This document shows positions 8,466 to 17,912 of a stretch of 64,000 bases of DNA, piece by piece; position 1 is the first letter of the stretch; every line of letters starts with the position of its first letter. A program made the position numbers and the translations under genes. Under the pieces are notes generated by a model, which did no database searches, was not told where the DNA came from, and saw nothing but the letters and a program-made list of their open reading frames with translations. This DNA is from Pseudoalteromonas luteoviolacea NCIMB 1942 (GTDB taxonomy: Bacteria > Pseudomonadota > Gammaproteobacteria > Enterobacterales > Alteromonadaceae): contig NZ_AUXT01000216.1 of the NCBI RefSeq assembly GCF_001625595.1, positions 59,603 to 123,602 on the forward strand. The letters are read 5' to 3'.

Positions 8466-8887
8466 CAGCCAAACCTCGGCACTTCAATAATTGTGGTGTC
8501 ACCGTTGTTAATATGCTTAATTTGCACCGTTATTGAGTCTGGTGTGCTGGTGATAACCTGGATTTCGTAGTCGCCACTGACAAATACGGAGTCTTCATTA
8601 AAAATACTGTCTTCTACATCATCACCGAATGCCATATCCGAGATTTCTCGCACCATGCGGTTTAAGTAAGTTCGCTCTAAAGATTCTTGAAACCGCTCAC
8701 CATAAGATTTTTCAATTACTGGCGCGCGATGTTTATTTTGAGAATTTGCTTTATTGAGTAACATACTCGCGTTTAAAGGGTTGCCGCCAAAGGACGGGTT
8801 AATGGGTTTATATACAATCTCAGTTGCGGATCCCCAACAAGATACAAATAAAAAAAGAGTCAGTGTTATTGTTTTCATTTTTACCAT
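8465..8887 (-). CDS. csgF: curli assembly protein CsgF
   Basis: CsgF binds the outer face of the CsgG pore and helps nucleate curlin. After a signal peptide (cleavage around Ala-Thr-Glu), the mature N-terminus carries NPSFGGNPLNASMLLNKANS, matching the conserved CsgF motif that inserts into the CsgG channel. Length 140 aa is normal. The start at 8887 overlaps the csgE stop by 7 bp; an in-frame ATG at 8878 is an alternative. Confidence 0.92.
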   Translation of the reverse strand: MVKMKTITLTLFLFVSCWGSATEIVYKPINPSFGGNPLNASMLLNKANSQNKHRAPVIEKSYGERFQESLERTYLNRMVREISDMAFGDDVEDSIFNEDSVFVSGDYEIQVITSTPDSITVQIKHINNGDTTIIEVPRFG

Positions 8888-9279
8888 CCACTTTCAGCTA
8901 AATCTGGAGAGCGTTGTTGATATCGCTCACTGGCCATTGCATCCATAACAGCAAACAGCGCAGTTTCAATTCTATCGTCTAGCGACCCACCTCGGCGTCC
9001 CATTGCTGTGCTATAGACTACACGCCGATTCATCAATACTTGCAGACGGGTGCCCGCTCGGGGCAGCACGGTTTCTTTGATGATGATGTTGACTCCAGAG
9101 GTATTCGGAACGTCCCGCCACAATTGAGAAAAATCAAAATAGAACTGGTAACCAAAGCGACTGATACTCTGATCAATCACCAGTCCTCCCAACTCCTCTT
9201 CTTCATGTGCGGTTATTTGCCTGCCATGCACTTGACCATTCACCAAGGCGAGGAAAATTATAAAGAAAATAGGTTTCAT
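8881..9279 (-). CDS. csgE: curli assembly/transport protein CsgE
   Basis: CsgE caps the periplasmic side of CsgG and gives specificity for curlin. The 132 aa protein has a signal peptide (about 1-19) and the family segment GGLVIDQSISRFGYQFYFDF, then LPRAGTRLQVLMNRRVVYST. It lies 32 bp after the curlin gene and overlaps csgF, so it belongs to the same operon. Confidence 0.93.
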   Translation of the reverse strand: MKPIFFIIFLALVNGQVHGRQITAHEEEELGGLVIDQSISRFGYQFYFDFSQLWRDVPNTSGVNIIIKETVLPRAGTRLQVLMNRRVVYSTAMGRRGGSLDDRIETALFAVMDAMASERYQQRSPDLAESGW

Positions 9280-9311
9280 TGCGGTAAAAGGGGCCTAAAC
9301 CCCCTTCCTAA

Positions 9312-10832
9312 TTACTGCTGAATAATCGTTGCTACGTTGTAATCGCCAACCTGTGTAATGCTTAGGTTTTGGCCGTTACCAGCAATGCCACCTTCAACCA
9401 AGTTACCATTACCCGTTTGGCTAATAGACACGACATTGTCATTGCCGCTCACAACAAAGCCGCTCGACTCGATACCAACAATAAAGTTGTTGTCACCTTC
9501 TTGCATTAGATCAACCATATTATTGTTACCCTCTAGCAATAGGTCGATGGCGTTCAAATCACCTGTTTGCGCAATATCCACTTGGTTATTTGAACTCGCC
9601 GTTACATAACCCATAGTAACCGCTGCAGAGTTACCAATTTTACGTTGCAATACATTGATATCATTGTCATTTGCTTCAATACTAGGATCTGGCTCAGAAG
9701 TTTGATAAACGAATTCATTCTGGATACCGTACTGGCCAACATCAATGTCGTTGTTATCACCATTAAATACAGCAATGTGCGTGCTGTTTTCAGTTCCAGT
9801 CTGAATCGTATTTACTTCATTGTTATCGCCAATCGCACCGGCATAAAGTATGTTTTGATTACCAATTTGCTGTGATGCTGTGAACGTGTTGTCATTACCT
9901 GAAATATCAACACTGACCTCTGATTCATCACCACTTTGACTTACGGTTACATCATTGTCATCACCTTGATAAAGCGCACTGACAAATTGGTTGTTGTTAC
10001 CTTCTTGGTCAACGCTCAAATCATTGTCATCACCCACAATACCTGCAATGCTGATACTGTTGTCGTTGCCTTCGCTTTGCTCTAATTCAACTTCATTATC
10101 GTTACCAACCACTTGTTCGATCACGATACGGTGATCGTCGCCAAACTGAGCCACTTCAATTGAGTTCTCATCGCCTTCAATAGATTTAAACTCTGATTTG
10201 TTGAAGTCACCATCTTGCGTTGTTTCAATTGAGTTTTGGTCACCACTGACACTATCGATATGAATTTCATGCCAAGACCCAGCTTGTGTACCGGTTACAG
10301 CATTCTGGTTGCCTTGCATATTTTTGTTATAGTACCAGTGACCACCAGCTCCTTGATAAATACGTACGTCATTCTCATCACCAACAATGACGTTAGTTAC
10401 TTCATTATCAATACCTAAGTGGCCAGCGCCACTTTGCGCCACAGCGATGTTGTTGAAATTACCTGTTAAGGTTGACTCTGCGCCGTGCGCCTCGCCACTT
10501 TGTACATAGCTTTGGACATTACTGTCTCCTGTAGTAGAGACAATAATGGCGTGCTGAGTACCAGACTGGTTAGTCACAGTTTCATTGTTATCACCTACTG
10601 TAGTGATGTTACTCTGGTTACTCGTGCCTTCTTGAAAACTCGCCAGTGTGTTACCTGCAACCACCGCTTGTTGCTTAATAGTGAGTGCATTACCCGTTGT
10701 CAGGCCGCGCTCTAACTGGCTCAGATTTGAGGTTGATTGCGCTTTACCTGTTTCTTCAGCAGTTTGAGCCATAACAGATTGTGAGAATGCAATAGCCAGT
10801 GCACAGCTAATTAATGATTTAGAAAACTTCAC
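9312..10832 (-). CDS. large curlin-repeat amyloid subunit
   Basis: This 506 aa protein has a signal peptide (cut after about residue 22) and then about 18 tandem units of 22-28 residues. Each unit starts with Gly-Asp/Asn-x-Asn and has a central Gln followed by Gly, as in the beta-strand-loop-strand units of CsgA and CsgB. Units include GDNNEVNTIQTGTENSTH and GDQNSIETTQDGDFNKS. CsgA has five units in about 150 aa, so this is three to four times longer. The sequence is highly acidic. The start codon is GTG with an AAGGAG site 7 bp upstream. It is first in the operon with csgE, csgF and csgG. It is probably the structural fibre protein; no separate nucleator gene is visible. Confidence 0.88.
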   Translation of the reverse strand: MKFSKSLISCALAIAFSQSVMAQTAEETGKAQSTSNLSQLERGLTTGNALTIKQQAVVAGNTLASFQEGTSNQSNITTVGDNNETVTNQSGTQHAIIVSTTGDSNVQSYVQSGEAHGAESTLTGNFNNIAVAQSGAGHLGIDNEVTNVIVGDENDVRIYQGAGGHWYYNKNMQGNQNAVTGTQAGSWHEIHIDSVSGDQNSIETTQDGDFNKSEFKSIEGDENSIEVAQFGDDHRIVIEQVVGNDNEVELEQSEGNDNSISIAGIVGDDNDLSVDQEGNNNQFVSALYQGDDNDVTVSQSGDESEVSVDISGNDNTFTASQQIGNQNILYAGAIGDNNEVNTIQTGTENSTHIAVFNGDNNDIDVGQYGIQNEFVYQTSEPDPSIEANDNDINVLQRKIGNSAAVTMGYVTASSNNQVDIAQTGDLNAIDLLLEGNNNMVDLMQEGDNNFIVGIESSGFVVSGNDNVVSISQTGNGNLVEGGIAGNGQNLSITQVGDYNVATIIQQ

Positions 10833-11547
10833 ACTTTTCTCCTTAGTGTTTTTTTCGCATTTGAAATTAGAGTAATTACCAATACATGCCCTATCGTTCT
10901 AAAACCTAACCTCAAATAACCTTGTCGTTGCCATAACAAGCGCTACTTAAATTTTAGTAAACCGATATTCAATGTTTGAGCACTATTGATTTAATTTGAC
11001 CTATTTTCGACAAATGCATTTATGAAAATAAATCAAGATGCGTCCTGTTCTTATTAGAAGTTCTGTAACTATTGTTCCATCAATTTTTGATCTATTTCAG
11101 TACTTGTGTAGTTCGCAATGAGTAAACTAAAAACTGAGTCACGTATTCACTCTAATTGGCTCCTAGAAGAAGATAAATGAGAAATTTTCTTGATTGAAAA
11201 ACAATTTAAAAATCATTACTTTACAGCAAAAAAAACCAAAAAAATGATTGAAATAAAAATTGTATACAAAAAAAGTATGAGTTGATTTTCATCAAAAATT
11301 AATGTCTTTCCGATTATAAATTACCAAAAAAGTACCAATCCACTTCAAAACACACGGCGTTAAATCCCAAAAAGTCATGAATTTTTAATATTGAACTAAT
11401 TTCAATTTGATGTACCTCATTTCTCTATATTAGGTTGTTAGTCGTTGCCAAAAACGATGCTGTCATCAGTTCTAAAAGAAGTCATTTATATGTAGCTGTG
11501 TAGTCATACATACATCTACGAAGTCTGAACAACTAACATTTGGAAGA
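10833..11547. promoter_or_regulatory. 715-bp AT-rich intergenic region between curlin and subtilase genes
   Basis: No supported gene lies here. The sequence is strongly AT-rich, with A and T runs at 11221-11275 (for example a run of eight A near 11227), and must hold the divergent promoters of the curlin operon and the subtilase. I could not assign a specific operator. Long AT-rich upstream regions are typical targets of CsgD-like and H-NS-like proteins. Confidence 0.55.
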
Positions 11548-14052
11548 ATGATGAAAACAAAATTTACAGCTTTAACAATGGCATTGATGCCGTTGTTTGC
11601 ATTCACCTCTCACGCTGCGATACAGATCAATACAACTACCCAAACCGCTGATGACAGTGTTATCGTCGTGTTTAAAAATGACGCGACAGCTGCGATGCGA
11701 GCACAGGCACGTGGTTTAGTAAAAGCACGTATTTCAGACAGCAATGCTGATGAAAAAGATGACAACTACAAAAATGTCCTCAATGGCCGCCTTGCACATT
11801 TCAAGTTAAATGGCATGACTTCTAAGCAGGCTATTCAATTATTAGAAAAACACCCAGCTATCTCTTATGTAGAACCAAACTACACAGTTAAAGCGATGGC
11901 ACTACCAGATGATAGCCGCTTTGATGAGCTATGGGGTCTACATAATACAGGTCAAACTGGTGGTACCAATGATGCAGATATTAATGCACCTGAAGCTTGG
12001 GATATCAGTATAGGCTCTCGTGATGTCATCGTCGGTGTTATCGATACTGGTGTTGATTACACACACCCTGACCTAACTGCAAACATGTGGGTTAACCCAA
12101 ATGAAATCGCTGGTGATGGCATCGACAATGACAATAACGGTTACGTCGATGATGTATACGGCATAAACGCAATCACAGATAGTGGCGACCCTATGGATGA
12201 CCAAGGTCACGGTACGCACGTATCTGGTACTATTGGGGCAACAGGTAATAACAGCGAAGGTGTAGTCGGTGTTAACCATGAAGTTTCTATCATCGGATGT
12301 AAATTCCTAAATTCATCGGGTAGCGGATCAACCGCTGATGCAATTAAATGTATTGATTACATGGTGGCGATGAAAAATACAGGCCACAATATCAGCGTGC
12401 TGAATAATAGCTGGGGTGGCGGCGGCTTTAGCCAAGCATTGTATGACTCAATTACAGCCAGCGAGCAAGCGGGAATTCTCTTTATCGCTGCCGCTGGTAA
12501 TGGCGCTCGAGACAATGACCTGTCTCCAAGCTACCCTGCAAGCTACGATCATGACAGCGTAATGGCAATTGCATCTACAACGCACACAGATGCCATGTCT
12601 TCTTTCTCGCAATGGGGTCTAACTTCCGTTGATATGGGTGCGCCTGGTAGCGATATCCTTTCAACAATTCCTGGTGGCGGATATGCTTCATTCTCAGGAA
12701 CTTCAATGGCGACACCTCATGTAGCTGGTGCCGCTGCGCTTGCATTATCAGTAAACCCTAATCTGACTACATTAGAGCTGAAAGCTTTACTCATGGACTC
12801 AGGCAAAAGCATCGCAGCATTGGACGGAAAAACTGTATCTGGTAAACGTTTAGATGCACAACAGATGCTAATCGATGCAGATCCAACACCTGGCTTTAGA
12901 GTTGTAGCAACACCTTTGTCACAAGAGATCACCGCTGGACAAACTGCTGACTATCAATTAACTTTCACTTCTGTTGCAAACTGGCAAGGTGATATCGACT
13001 TGTCAGCAACAGGTGGCTTAAACGGTGTAACACTTTCAAAAACAGCCGTAACTCCAGGTGAAACAGCTGTACTCAGTGTGGCTACCACAGCTGAAACGCA
13101 ATGGGGTAATTACAACTTCACTGTTGATGCTGTTTCAGGTGAACTAAATCAACAAAAACAATTATCGTTAAGTGTATTACCAAATGGGTTACGCGACTTC
13201 GTCTATGACAACACGACGAGCGTAGACATTCCTGATAATGATCAAGCGGGTGTGACTTCAACGATCACAATTGCAGATGATGTGACAATTTTCGGCAGTA
13301 GCACAGCGCTGAATATCAGCCACACATACATTGGTGACTTGCTCGTGACATTAACGTCTCCAACTGGCACTGTTGCAACACTGCACAATCGAGCGGGTGG
13401 TAGTACAGACGACATCGTAGATAGCTTTAGCTCTGATGCATTCAATGGTGAAAATGCAGCTGGTGATTGGCTACTGAAAGTTGTCGATAATGCAAACCTT
13501 GACACAGGTACGTTAAATAACTGGTCAATTACACTAACCGGTTTAGGTGAAGTATCTGAAGTTCCCCCTGTTGCAGGATTTGAGTTCGCTAAAAACGGTC
13601 TAGATGTTACATTTACGGATACCAGTCGCGATTCTAATGATGACATTGTAAGTAGTTCTTGGGACTTCGGTGATGGTAATACAAGTACAGAACAAAACCC
13701 TGTACATACATTTGCAGCTTCGGGTGACTACCAAGTAGCATTAACAGTTACTGACAGTCAGGGTAATACTGACACCTCGGCTCAAACTGTTTCTGTTAGC
13801 TCTGACAACCCTGAGCTTTCAATTGTCCGTGTTAACAAGTCGCGTCTAGGTTCAATCCGAGTTGAACTAGCGTGGACAGGCACAAGTGCTGAGCAAGTCA
13901 CGATTTACCGCGACGGTGAAGCAATTAGAACTGTCAACAACACGGGTAAATATCGTGACTTCTCACGTAACTCTGCTGCGACAAGCTACACCTATAAAGT
14001 ATGTCAGTACGGTGATGTTTGTTCAGAAGAAGTAACTGTTAACTTTCAATAA
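11548..14052 (+). CDS. secreted subtilisin-like serine protease, deseasin MCP-01 type (S8, P domain, PKD)
   Basis: The 834 aa precursor has a signal peptide (about 1-23), an I9-type propeptide (about 36-115) and an S8 domain. The triad is Asp166 (VIDTGVD), His221 (GHGTHVSG) and Ser386 (SGTSMATPHVAG), with oxyanion Asn318. A linker is followed by a P/proprotein-convertase domain (about 549-670), a PKD domain (about 673-751; SWDFGDGN) and a roughly 80 aa C-terminal beta-rich segment. This order and length match deseasin MCP-01 of Pseudoalteromonas, whose PKD domain binds collagen. It is transcribed away from the curlin operon and ends at a strong terminator. Collagen as substrate is inferred from the family. 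Confidence 0.92.
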   Translation: MMKTKFTALTMALMPLFAFTSHAAIQINTTTQTADDSVIVVFKNDATAAMRAQARGLVKARISDSNADEKDDNYKNVLNGRLAHFKLNGMTSKQAIQLLEKHPAISYVEPNYTVKAMALPDDSRFDELWGLHNTGQTGGTNDADINAPEAWDISIGSRDVIVGVIDTGVDYTHPDLTANMWVNPNEIAGDGIDNDNNGYVDDVYGINAITDSGDPMDDQGHGTHVSGTIGATGNNSEGVVGVNHEVSIIGCKFLNSSGSGSTADAIKCIDYMVAMKNTGHNISVLNNSWGGGGFSQALYDSITASEQAGILFIAAAGNGARDNDLSPSYPASYDHDSVMAIASTTHTDAMSSFSQWGLTSVDMGAPGSDILSTIPGGGYASFSGTSMATPHVAGAAALALSVNPNLTTLELKALLMDSGKSIAALDGKTVSGKRLDAQQMLIDADPTPGFRVVATPLSQEITAGQTADYQLTFTSVANWQGDIDLSATGGLNGVTLSKTAVTPGETAVLSVATTAETQWGNYNFTVDAVSGELNQQKQLSLSVLPNGLRDFVYDNTTSVDIPDNDQAGVTSTITIADDVTIFGSSTALNISHTYIGDLLVTLTSPTGTVATLHNRAGGSTDDIVDSFSSDAFNGENAAGDWLLKVVDNANLDTGTLNNWSITLTGLGEVSEVPPVAGFEFAKNGLDVTFTDTSRDSNDDIVSSSWDFGDGNTSTEQNPVHTFAASGDYQVALTVTDSQGNTDTSAQTVSVSSDNPELSIVRVNKSRLGSIRVELAWTGTSAEQVTIYRDGEAIRTVNNTGKYRDFSRNSAATSYTYKVCQYGDVCSEEVTVNFQ

Positions 14053-14061
14053 GTAAGTTAA

Positions 14062-14085
14062 AAATGGGGTGTTATCACCCCATTT
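14062..14085. terminator. bidirectional terminator after the subtilase
   Basis: AAATGGGGTG and CACCCCATTT form a perfect 10-bp stem with a TTAT loop. It lies between the convergent subtilase and flavin-reductase-like genes and can serve both. Confidence 0.9.
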
Positions 14086-14097
14086 CTTGCTGTACAT

Positions 14098-14712
14098 TTA
14101 TTGTGGCCGAGCAGATTTAAATACCTCTTTTAAATTGGCATATTCAGCTCCACCCAATCGCGCAAGCGGATCGAGCTTAAGAGCATCTACTTTGATGCGA
14201 CCTTTGTCGTCTAATTCAACCACTGCGTCATCGATATAAGCCTGAGTGACCTCGACAAAAACCAACTTCATTGGTAACTCTCCCATCTCCACCACCTTAT
14301 GCAGCTTACAACCAAAAGCAACTTTCGCTTTCTCAATTCTAGGTAAGCTAAAACCAGCAAACTCGACTAGGTTTAGGTCGAGTAAGTCTAACTCAGACTG
14401 CTCGTTTGGGAGTGTCATTGCTGATTGCGTCACATCATGTGCTAGGTCACTGTCGGCAATGTGGATCACCAACTCTTCATTCACTTCAACATTTACTGCC
14501 GAATCTTTGTACTCTCCTGTCGGTTTTTGACCTACTGCATACATCAAAATAGCTGGATTAGAACTTATTGCAGTGAAATAAGAAAAGGGCGCTAAATTCA
14601 AAGTCCCCTTCGCATTTTTCGATAAAACCCAAGCAATAGGTCGAGGAACAACCGTTTGTGTGAGTGTGTGATAGACTCGATTAGGAGAAAGGTCCTTAAA
14701 TTTTAAAATCAT
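14098..14712 (-). CDS. flavin reductase-like, FMN-binding split-barrel protein
   Basis: The 204 aa protein starts with the pattern of the flavin reductase-like (DIM6/NTAB) family: a conserved VVPRPIAWV, then NLAPFSYFTAISSNPAI, which line the flavin pocket. These proteins bind FMN and are usually of unknown substrate, sometimes nitroreductase-like partners. It is a single gene, convergent with the subtilase. No partner oxygenase is adjacent, so the reaction cannot be named. Confidence 0.8.
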   Translation of the reverse strand: MILKFKDLSPNRVYHTLTQTVVPRPIAWVLSKNAKGTLNLAPFSYFTAISSNPAILMYAVGQKPTGEYKDSAVNVEVNEELVIHIADSDLAHDVTQSAMTLPNEQSELDLLDLNLVEFAGFSLPRIEKAKVAFGCKLHKVVEMGELPMKLVFVEVTQAYIDDAVVELDDKGRIKVDALKLDPLARLGGAEYANLKEVFKSARPQ

Positions 14713-14914
14713 TGACTTACCTTAGCACAAATGAAACTAGCATAAGGGAGCAAAGTACATTTGTATATGGTCCGTCGGCATTCAATAAAAGTGTTTGCAA
14801 TTTAGTGACTAACAACCTGAAAAGCCACCTTGTTCAAAGCTGTATCAACGTTGTTGAAACTAAATACACACTCTACACTTAGCGTTAATAACCAATTGAA
14901 CTGAGTGCACCCTT

Positions 14915-15559
14915 ATGGCATCACTGGCGCAAGCTTTGCGTGAATTCAAGCAAACCTATGAACAGTCGGCTCCAGCAGAAATATTGGAAACCCTCAGCCG
15001 TAATGTCTCATTGTTACAACAGCAACGGATCCACGCAAAAGGCCCACAAGTTTCAGAACCAATGCCAAATGGTACGCTCTTTGACAACAAAGGTAATGCT
15101 GTTAATTTGCATGCTTTGCTGCAACGCCCTCTCATTATTACCTTTTTCCGTGGCGGCTGGTGCCCCTACTGCATGCTGGAGTTGCAAACATGGGAGCAAT
15201 TAATCAATGAACAACCATTGATGCCGAACCTTATTGCAGTATCTGGCGAAAAACAAAGTTTTACCGAGCAAGTACAACAGGACAATGCGCTCAGCTTTCC
15301 CGTACTTATTGACCCTAACTTTTCTGTTATGGAACAATTTGGATTGGTCTATGAGGTCAATGATACACTGCAACAGGTGTTACTAAAATGGGGCGTTGAT
15401 CTCACAGAACGTACTGCACGCAAAGAGTTCGCGCTGCCTATCCCCGCCACCTATATCATCGATTCAGGCGGTATCGTCCAGTATGCTTTTGTTGAAGAAG
15501 ATTATACTTCGCGGGCAGAGCCCAGTGAGGTACTGGCTATTTATCAGCGACTTAAATAA
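14915..15559 (+). CDS. AhpC/TSA-type peroxiredoxin-like protein
   Basis: This 214 aa thioredoxin-fold protein has a CXXC motif, Cys83 and Cys86, in FFRGGWCPYCMLEL, the pattern of the peroxiredoxin-like (AhpC/TSA) family. An N-terminal helical stretch of about 45 residues precedes the fold. A role in reducing peroxides or disulfides is inferred from the family. It stands alone, 200 bp upstream of the ABC operon. The ribosome binding site is weak. Confidence 0.78.
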   Translation: MASLAQALREFKQTYEQSAPAEILETLSRNVSLLQQQRIHAKGPQVSEPMPNGTLFDNKGNAVNLHALLQRPLIITFFRGGWCPYCMLELQTWEQLINEQPLMPNLIAVSGEKQSFTEQVQQDNALSFPVLIDPNFSVMEQFGLVYEVNDTLQQVLLKWGVDLTERTARKEFALPIPATYIIDSGGIVQYAFVEEDYTSRAEPSEVLAIYQRLK

Positions 15560-15774
15560 GTAAAAGTCGTAAAACCCAATGTCATGCTGTGCTAGCTTTC
15601 ATTTCATCTCATTTGATTAGTATGAATAGCTTGTTCCTCTTTTAATTCACACCACAACCTGATACAAATTGTTATGTTATAACGAATTATAAACTCAGGT
15701 GTTCTATGAATATGTATAAACCGCAATCATGTCCCTGCTTATTCCCAATTCTCGTACTTTAAGGATTCTACTCA

Positions 15775-16506
15775 ATGCAAACACAACCAAAGCGTCCTGT
15801 CATTCAAATAGACAACTTAGTCAAAACATTCGCTGATCATACGGCGCTTCAAGGGCTAAGTTTGACAGTTAATCAAGGAGAGATACTCGCTTTACTTGGC
15901 CCAAATGGCGCAGGAAAAACTACAGCAATTAATTGCTTACTGGGCTTTTTAAAACCCGATAAAGGCTGTATTTCAGTAGCTGGGTACAGTCCTCAAAAAG
16001 ACGTAGCATTAGTTCGCCAACAGCTTGCTTACATCCCAGAACAAGTTGCACTATACCCACGTTTATCAGGCCTTGAGAATCTGGCCTACTTTAGCAAAGT
16101 TGCCAAAGTGGCAATGGCTGACTGCGATTTTAGAGCCCTGCTTGACACTGTATCACTGCCCAATCACGCCATTGATCAGCCAGTATCCGGCTACTCAAAG
16201 GGCATGCGGCAAAAGGTTGGCATTGCGATTGCCTTGGCAAAAAAATCAAAAGCCTTGATTCTGGACGAACCTACCTCTGGTCTCGACCCTTCTGCAAGCC
16301 ATGAATTTAGCCAATTGATTCAGCGCTTGGCGCGGCAAGGGGTTGCTATTTTAATGGCCACGCATGACCTTTTCCGCGCTCAAGAAGATGCCCATCGTGT
16401 AGCGATTATTAATAAGGGCAAACTGGTTGAAACTTTACATTATCAACAGCTTCAAGAAACACAGTTAGAAGCTCACTACTTAAAACACATCAAGGTGGGT
16501 GCATAA
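15775..16506 (+). CDS. ABC transporter ATP-binding protein (ABC-2 type)
   Basis: The 243 aa ATPase has Walker A GPNGAGKTT (42-50), Q-loop Gln90, signature VSGYSKGMRQK (137-147), Walker B LILDEP with Glu165, and H-loop His197. The variant signature (SGYSKGM) is common in ABC-2 exporters of the NosF/CcmA group. Its TAA overlaps the ATG of the next gene by one base, so it powers the two permeases that follow. An AAGGA site precedes the ATG. The transported substrate cannot be read from the sequence. Confidence 0.93.
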   Translation: MQTQPKRPVIQIDNLVKTFADHTALQGLSLTVNQGEILALLGPNGAGKTTAINCLLGFLKPDKGCISVAGYSPQKDVALVRQQLAYIPEQVALYPRLSGLENLAYFSKVAKVAMADCDFRALLDTVSLPNHAIDQPVSGYSKGMRQKVGIAIALAKKSKALILDEPTSGLDPSASHEFSQLIQRLARQGVAILMATHDLFRAQEDAHRVAIINKGKLVETLHYQQLQETQLEAHYLKHIKVGA

Positions 16507-17912
16507 TGTTCAGAGAAACGCTTACGAAAGAGTGGTTAGATGCCAAACGCCAGGGACAACTGTGGTGGTTATCCCTTATAGCATCCTTACTTCTTTTACT
16601 CGCTTGCACTACAGGCTGGCAAAGCTATCAGAGTTATCAAAGTGATGCCAAAGAAGTAGCACAGCAAGAACAAATGCGCTGGCTCAATCAAGGTGAAAAA
16701 GGTCCTCATTCAGCAGCGCACTATGGCATTTACGTGATTAAACCGGCTACCCCGTTAGTTGCCCTTGATGATGGATTACAAGAATATCAAGGAAACGTCG
16801 TGCGACTTGAAGCACACACTCGAAATGATGGAATGTTTCGAACAGTACAAGATAATCTCCCGATGGCGCGTTTTGGTTCACTTACACCAGCGTTCGTGCT
16901 GCAAGTCCTTTTACCGCTGTTGATACTTTTAATCGGCTACCCAATGTTCTCAGCGGAGAGAGAACAAGGTACATTGAAACAACTATTAGCGTCCGGAGTC
17001 GAGCCTTTACAGCTATTCATGGCAAAGTGCTGCGTACTATTCGCCATTTCCGCCACCTTGCTGCTGCCCGTTATTGTTTATCTGCTATTTATTCAATTCG
17101 GGCAAAGCGATACAGCCAAGCTGGCCTCTCGAAGCGCTGGTTTTTTTATGGTTTACATCAGCTATGTCGCTCTTTGGTCAATCATTACTATCGCCATGTC
17201 TTGCCTGCTGAAAAGTGCACGGCGCAGCCTCATTGCTTTATTAACAATTTGGGCGCTTTCGACTTTGCTAATACCTAAATTGGCTATGAATTACAGCACT
17301 CATGTTTACCCTCTCGACTCCAGCCAAGCATTTCAAAATCGATTAAAACGAGAAGTGTATACAGAGCATAGAGAAATGGCACTTGAACGCTTTAAGCAAT
17401 CTTTGCTGCAAGAATATGCCGTTTCCTCTACTAATGAACTCCCATTTGACTTTGCAGGCGCAAGGCTGCAATTTGGTGAGCAATATGCCGACGCAATTTT
17501 TGATCGCTTGTTTGGTGAGCGCCTTGAACAATTGCAATCGCAAACAGACAGTTACTTTTTGGCAAGTTTGCTCAGCCCCATGATAGCAGTACAGTCGCTG
17601 TCTATGGCTTTTAGCGCCAGTGACTTCCATCATCATCAGCACTTTTTGGCGCAAGCGGAGCAGCATCGCCGAATGATGCAGCGCGTGCTTAATCACAATC
17701 AACGTGACCATGCGCACAAGAATAAAGGGCACTACGTCGCCAACCTTAGCTTATGGCAACAAATTCCCAAATTTGAATATCAACCATCAGCATTTACCGA
17801 TCTGGCCCACCATTACCAAGTTAATTGGTTCAGTTTAATCCTGTGGCTTATTGCCTCTTTATTACTAGGCACTTTCGCAGTTCGAAAATTAACTAAGGAG
17901 CCACTACGATGA
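16506..17912 (+). CDS. ABC-2 type permease with large extracytoplasmic loop (DUF3526-like), first copy
   Basis: The 468 aa protein has about six membrane helices: one near residues 22-42, a large soluble loop, four between about 128 and 260, a second large loop and one near 440-462. The segment FSAEREQGTLKQLLASGV after the second helix is the ABC-2 coupling region. This layout matches permeases of the DUF3526 group that occur as tandem pairs with one ATPase. It overlaps both neighbours, by 1 bp upstream and 4 bp downstream. Confidence 0.85.
   Translation: MFRETLTKEWLDAKRQGQLWWLSLIASLLLLLACTTGWQSYQSYQSDAKEVAQQEQMRWLNQGEKGPHSAAHYGIYVIKPATPLVALDDGLQEYQGNVVRLEAHTRNDGMFRTVQDNLPMARFGSLTPAFVLQVLLPLLILLIGYPMFSAEREQGTLKQLLASGVEPLQLFMAKCCVLFAISATLLLPVIVYLLFIQFGQSDTAKLASRSAGFFMVYISYVALWSIITIAMSCLLKSARRSLIALLTIWALSTLLIPKLAMNYSTHVYPLDSSQAFQNRLKREVYTEHREMALERFKQSLLQEYAVSSTNELPFDFAGARLQFGEQYADAIFDRLFGERLEQLQSQTDSYFLASLLSPMIAVQSLSMAFSASDFHHHQHFLAQAEQHRRMMQRVLNHNQRDHAHKNKGHYVANLSLWQQIPKFEYQPSAFTDLAHHYQVNWFSLILWLIASLLLGTFAVRKLTKEPLR

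Noticed and set aside
9312..10832. Regular repeats suggesting a CRISPR array
   Set aside because: The repeats are protein-coding units of variable DNA sequence in one open frame, without identical direct repeats and spacers.
16328..16506. Possible duplication between the two ABC permeases as a recent event
   Set aside because: The two permeases share layout but little visible residue identity, so the duplication is old.
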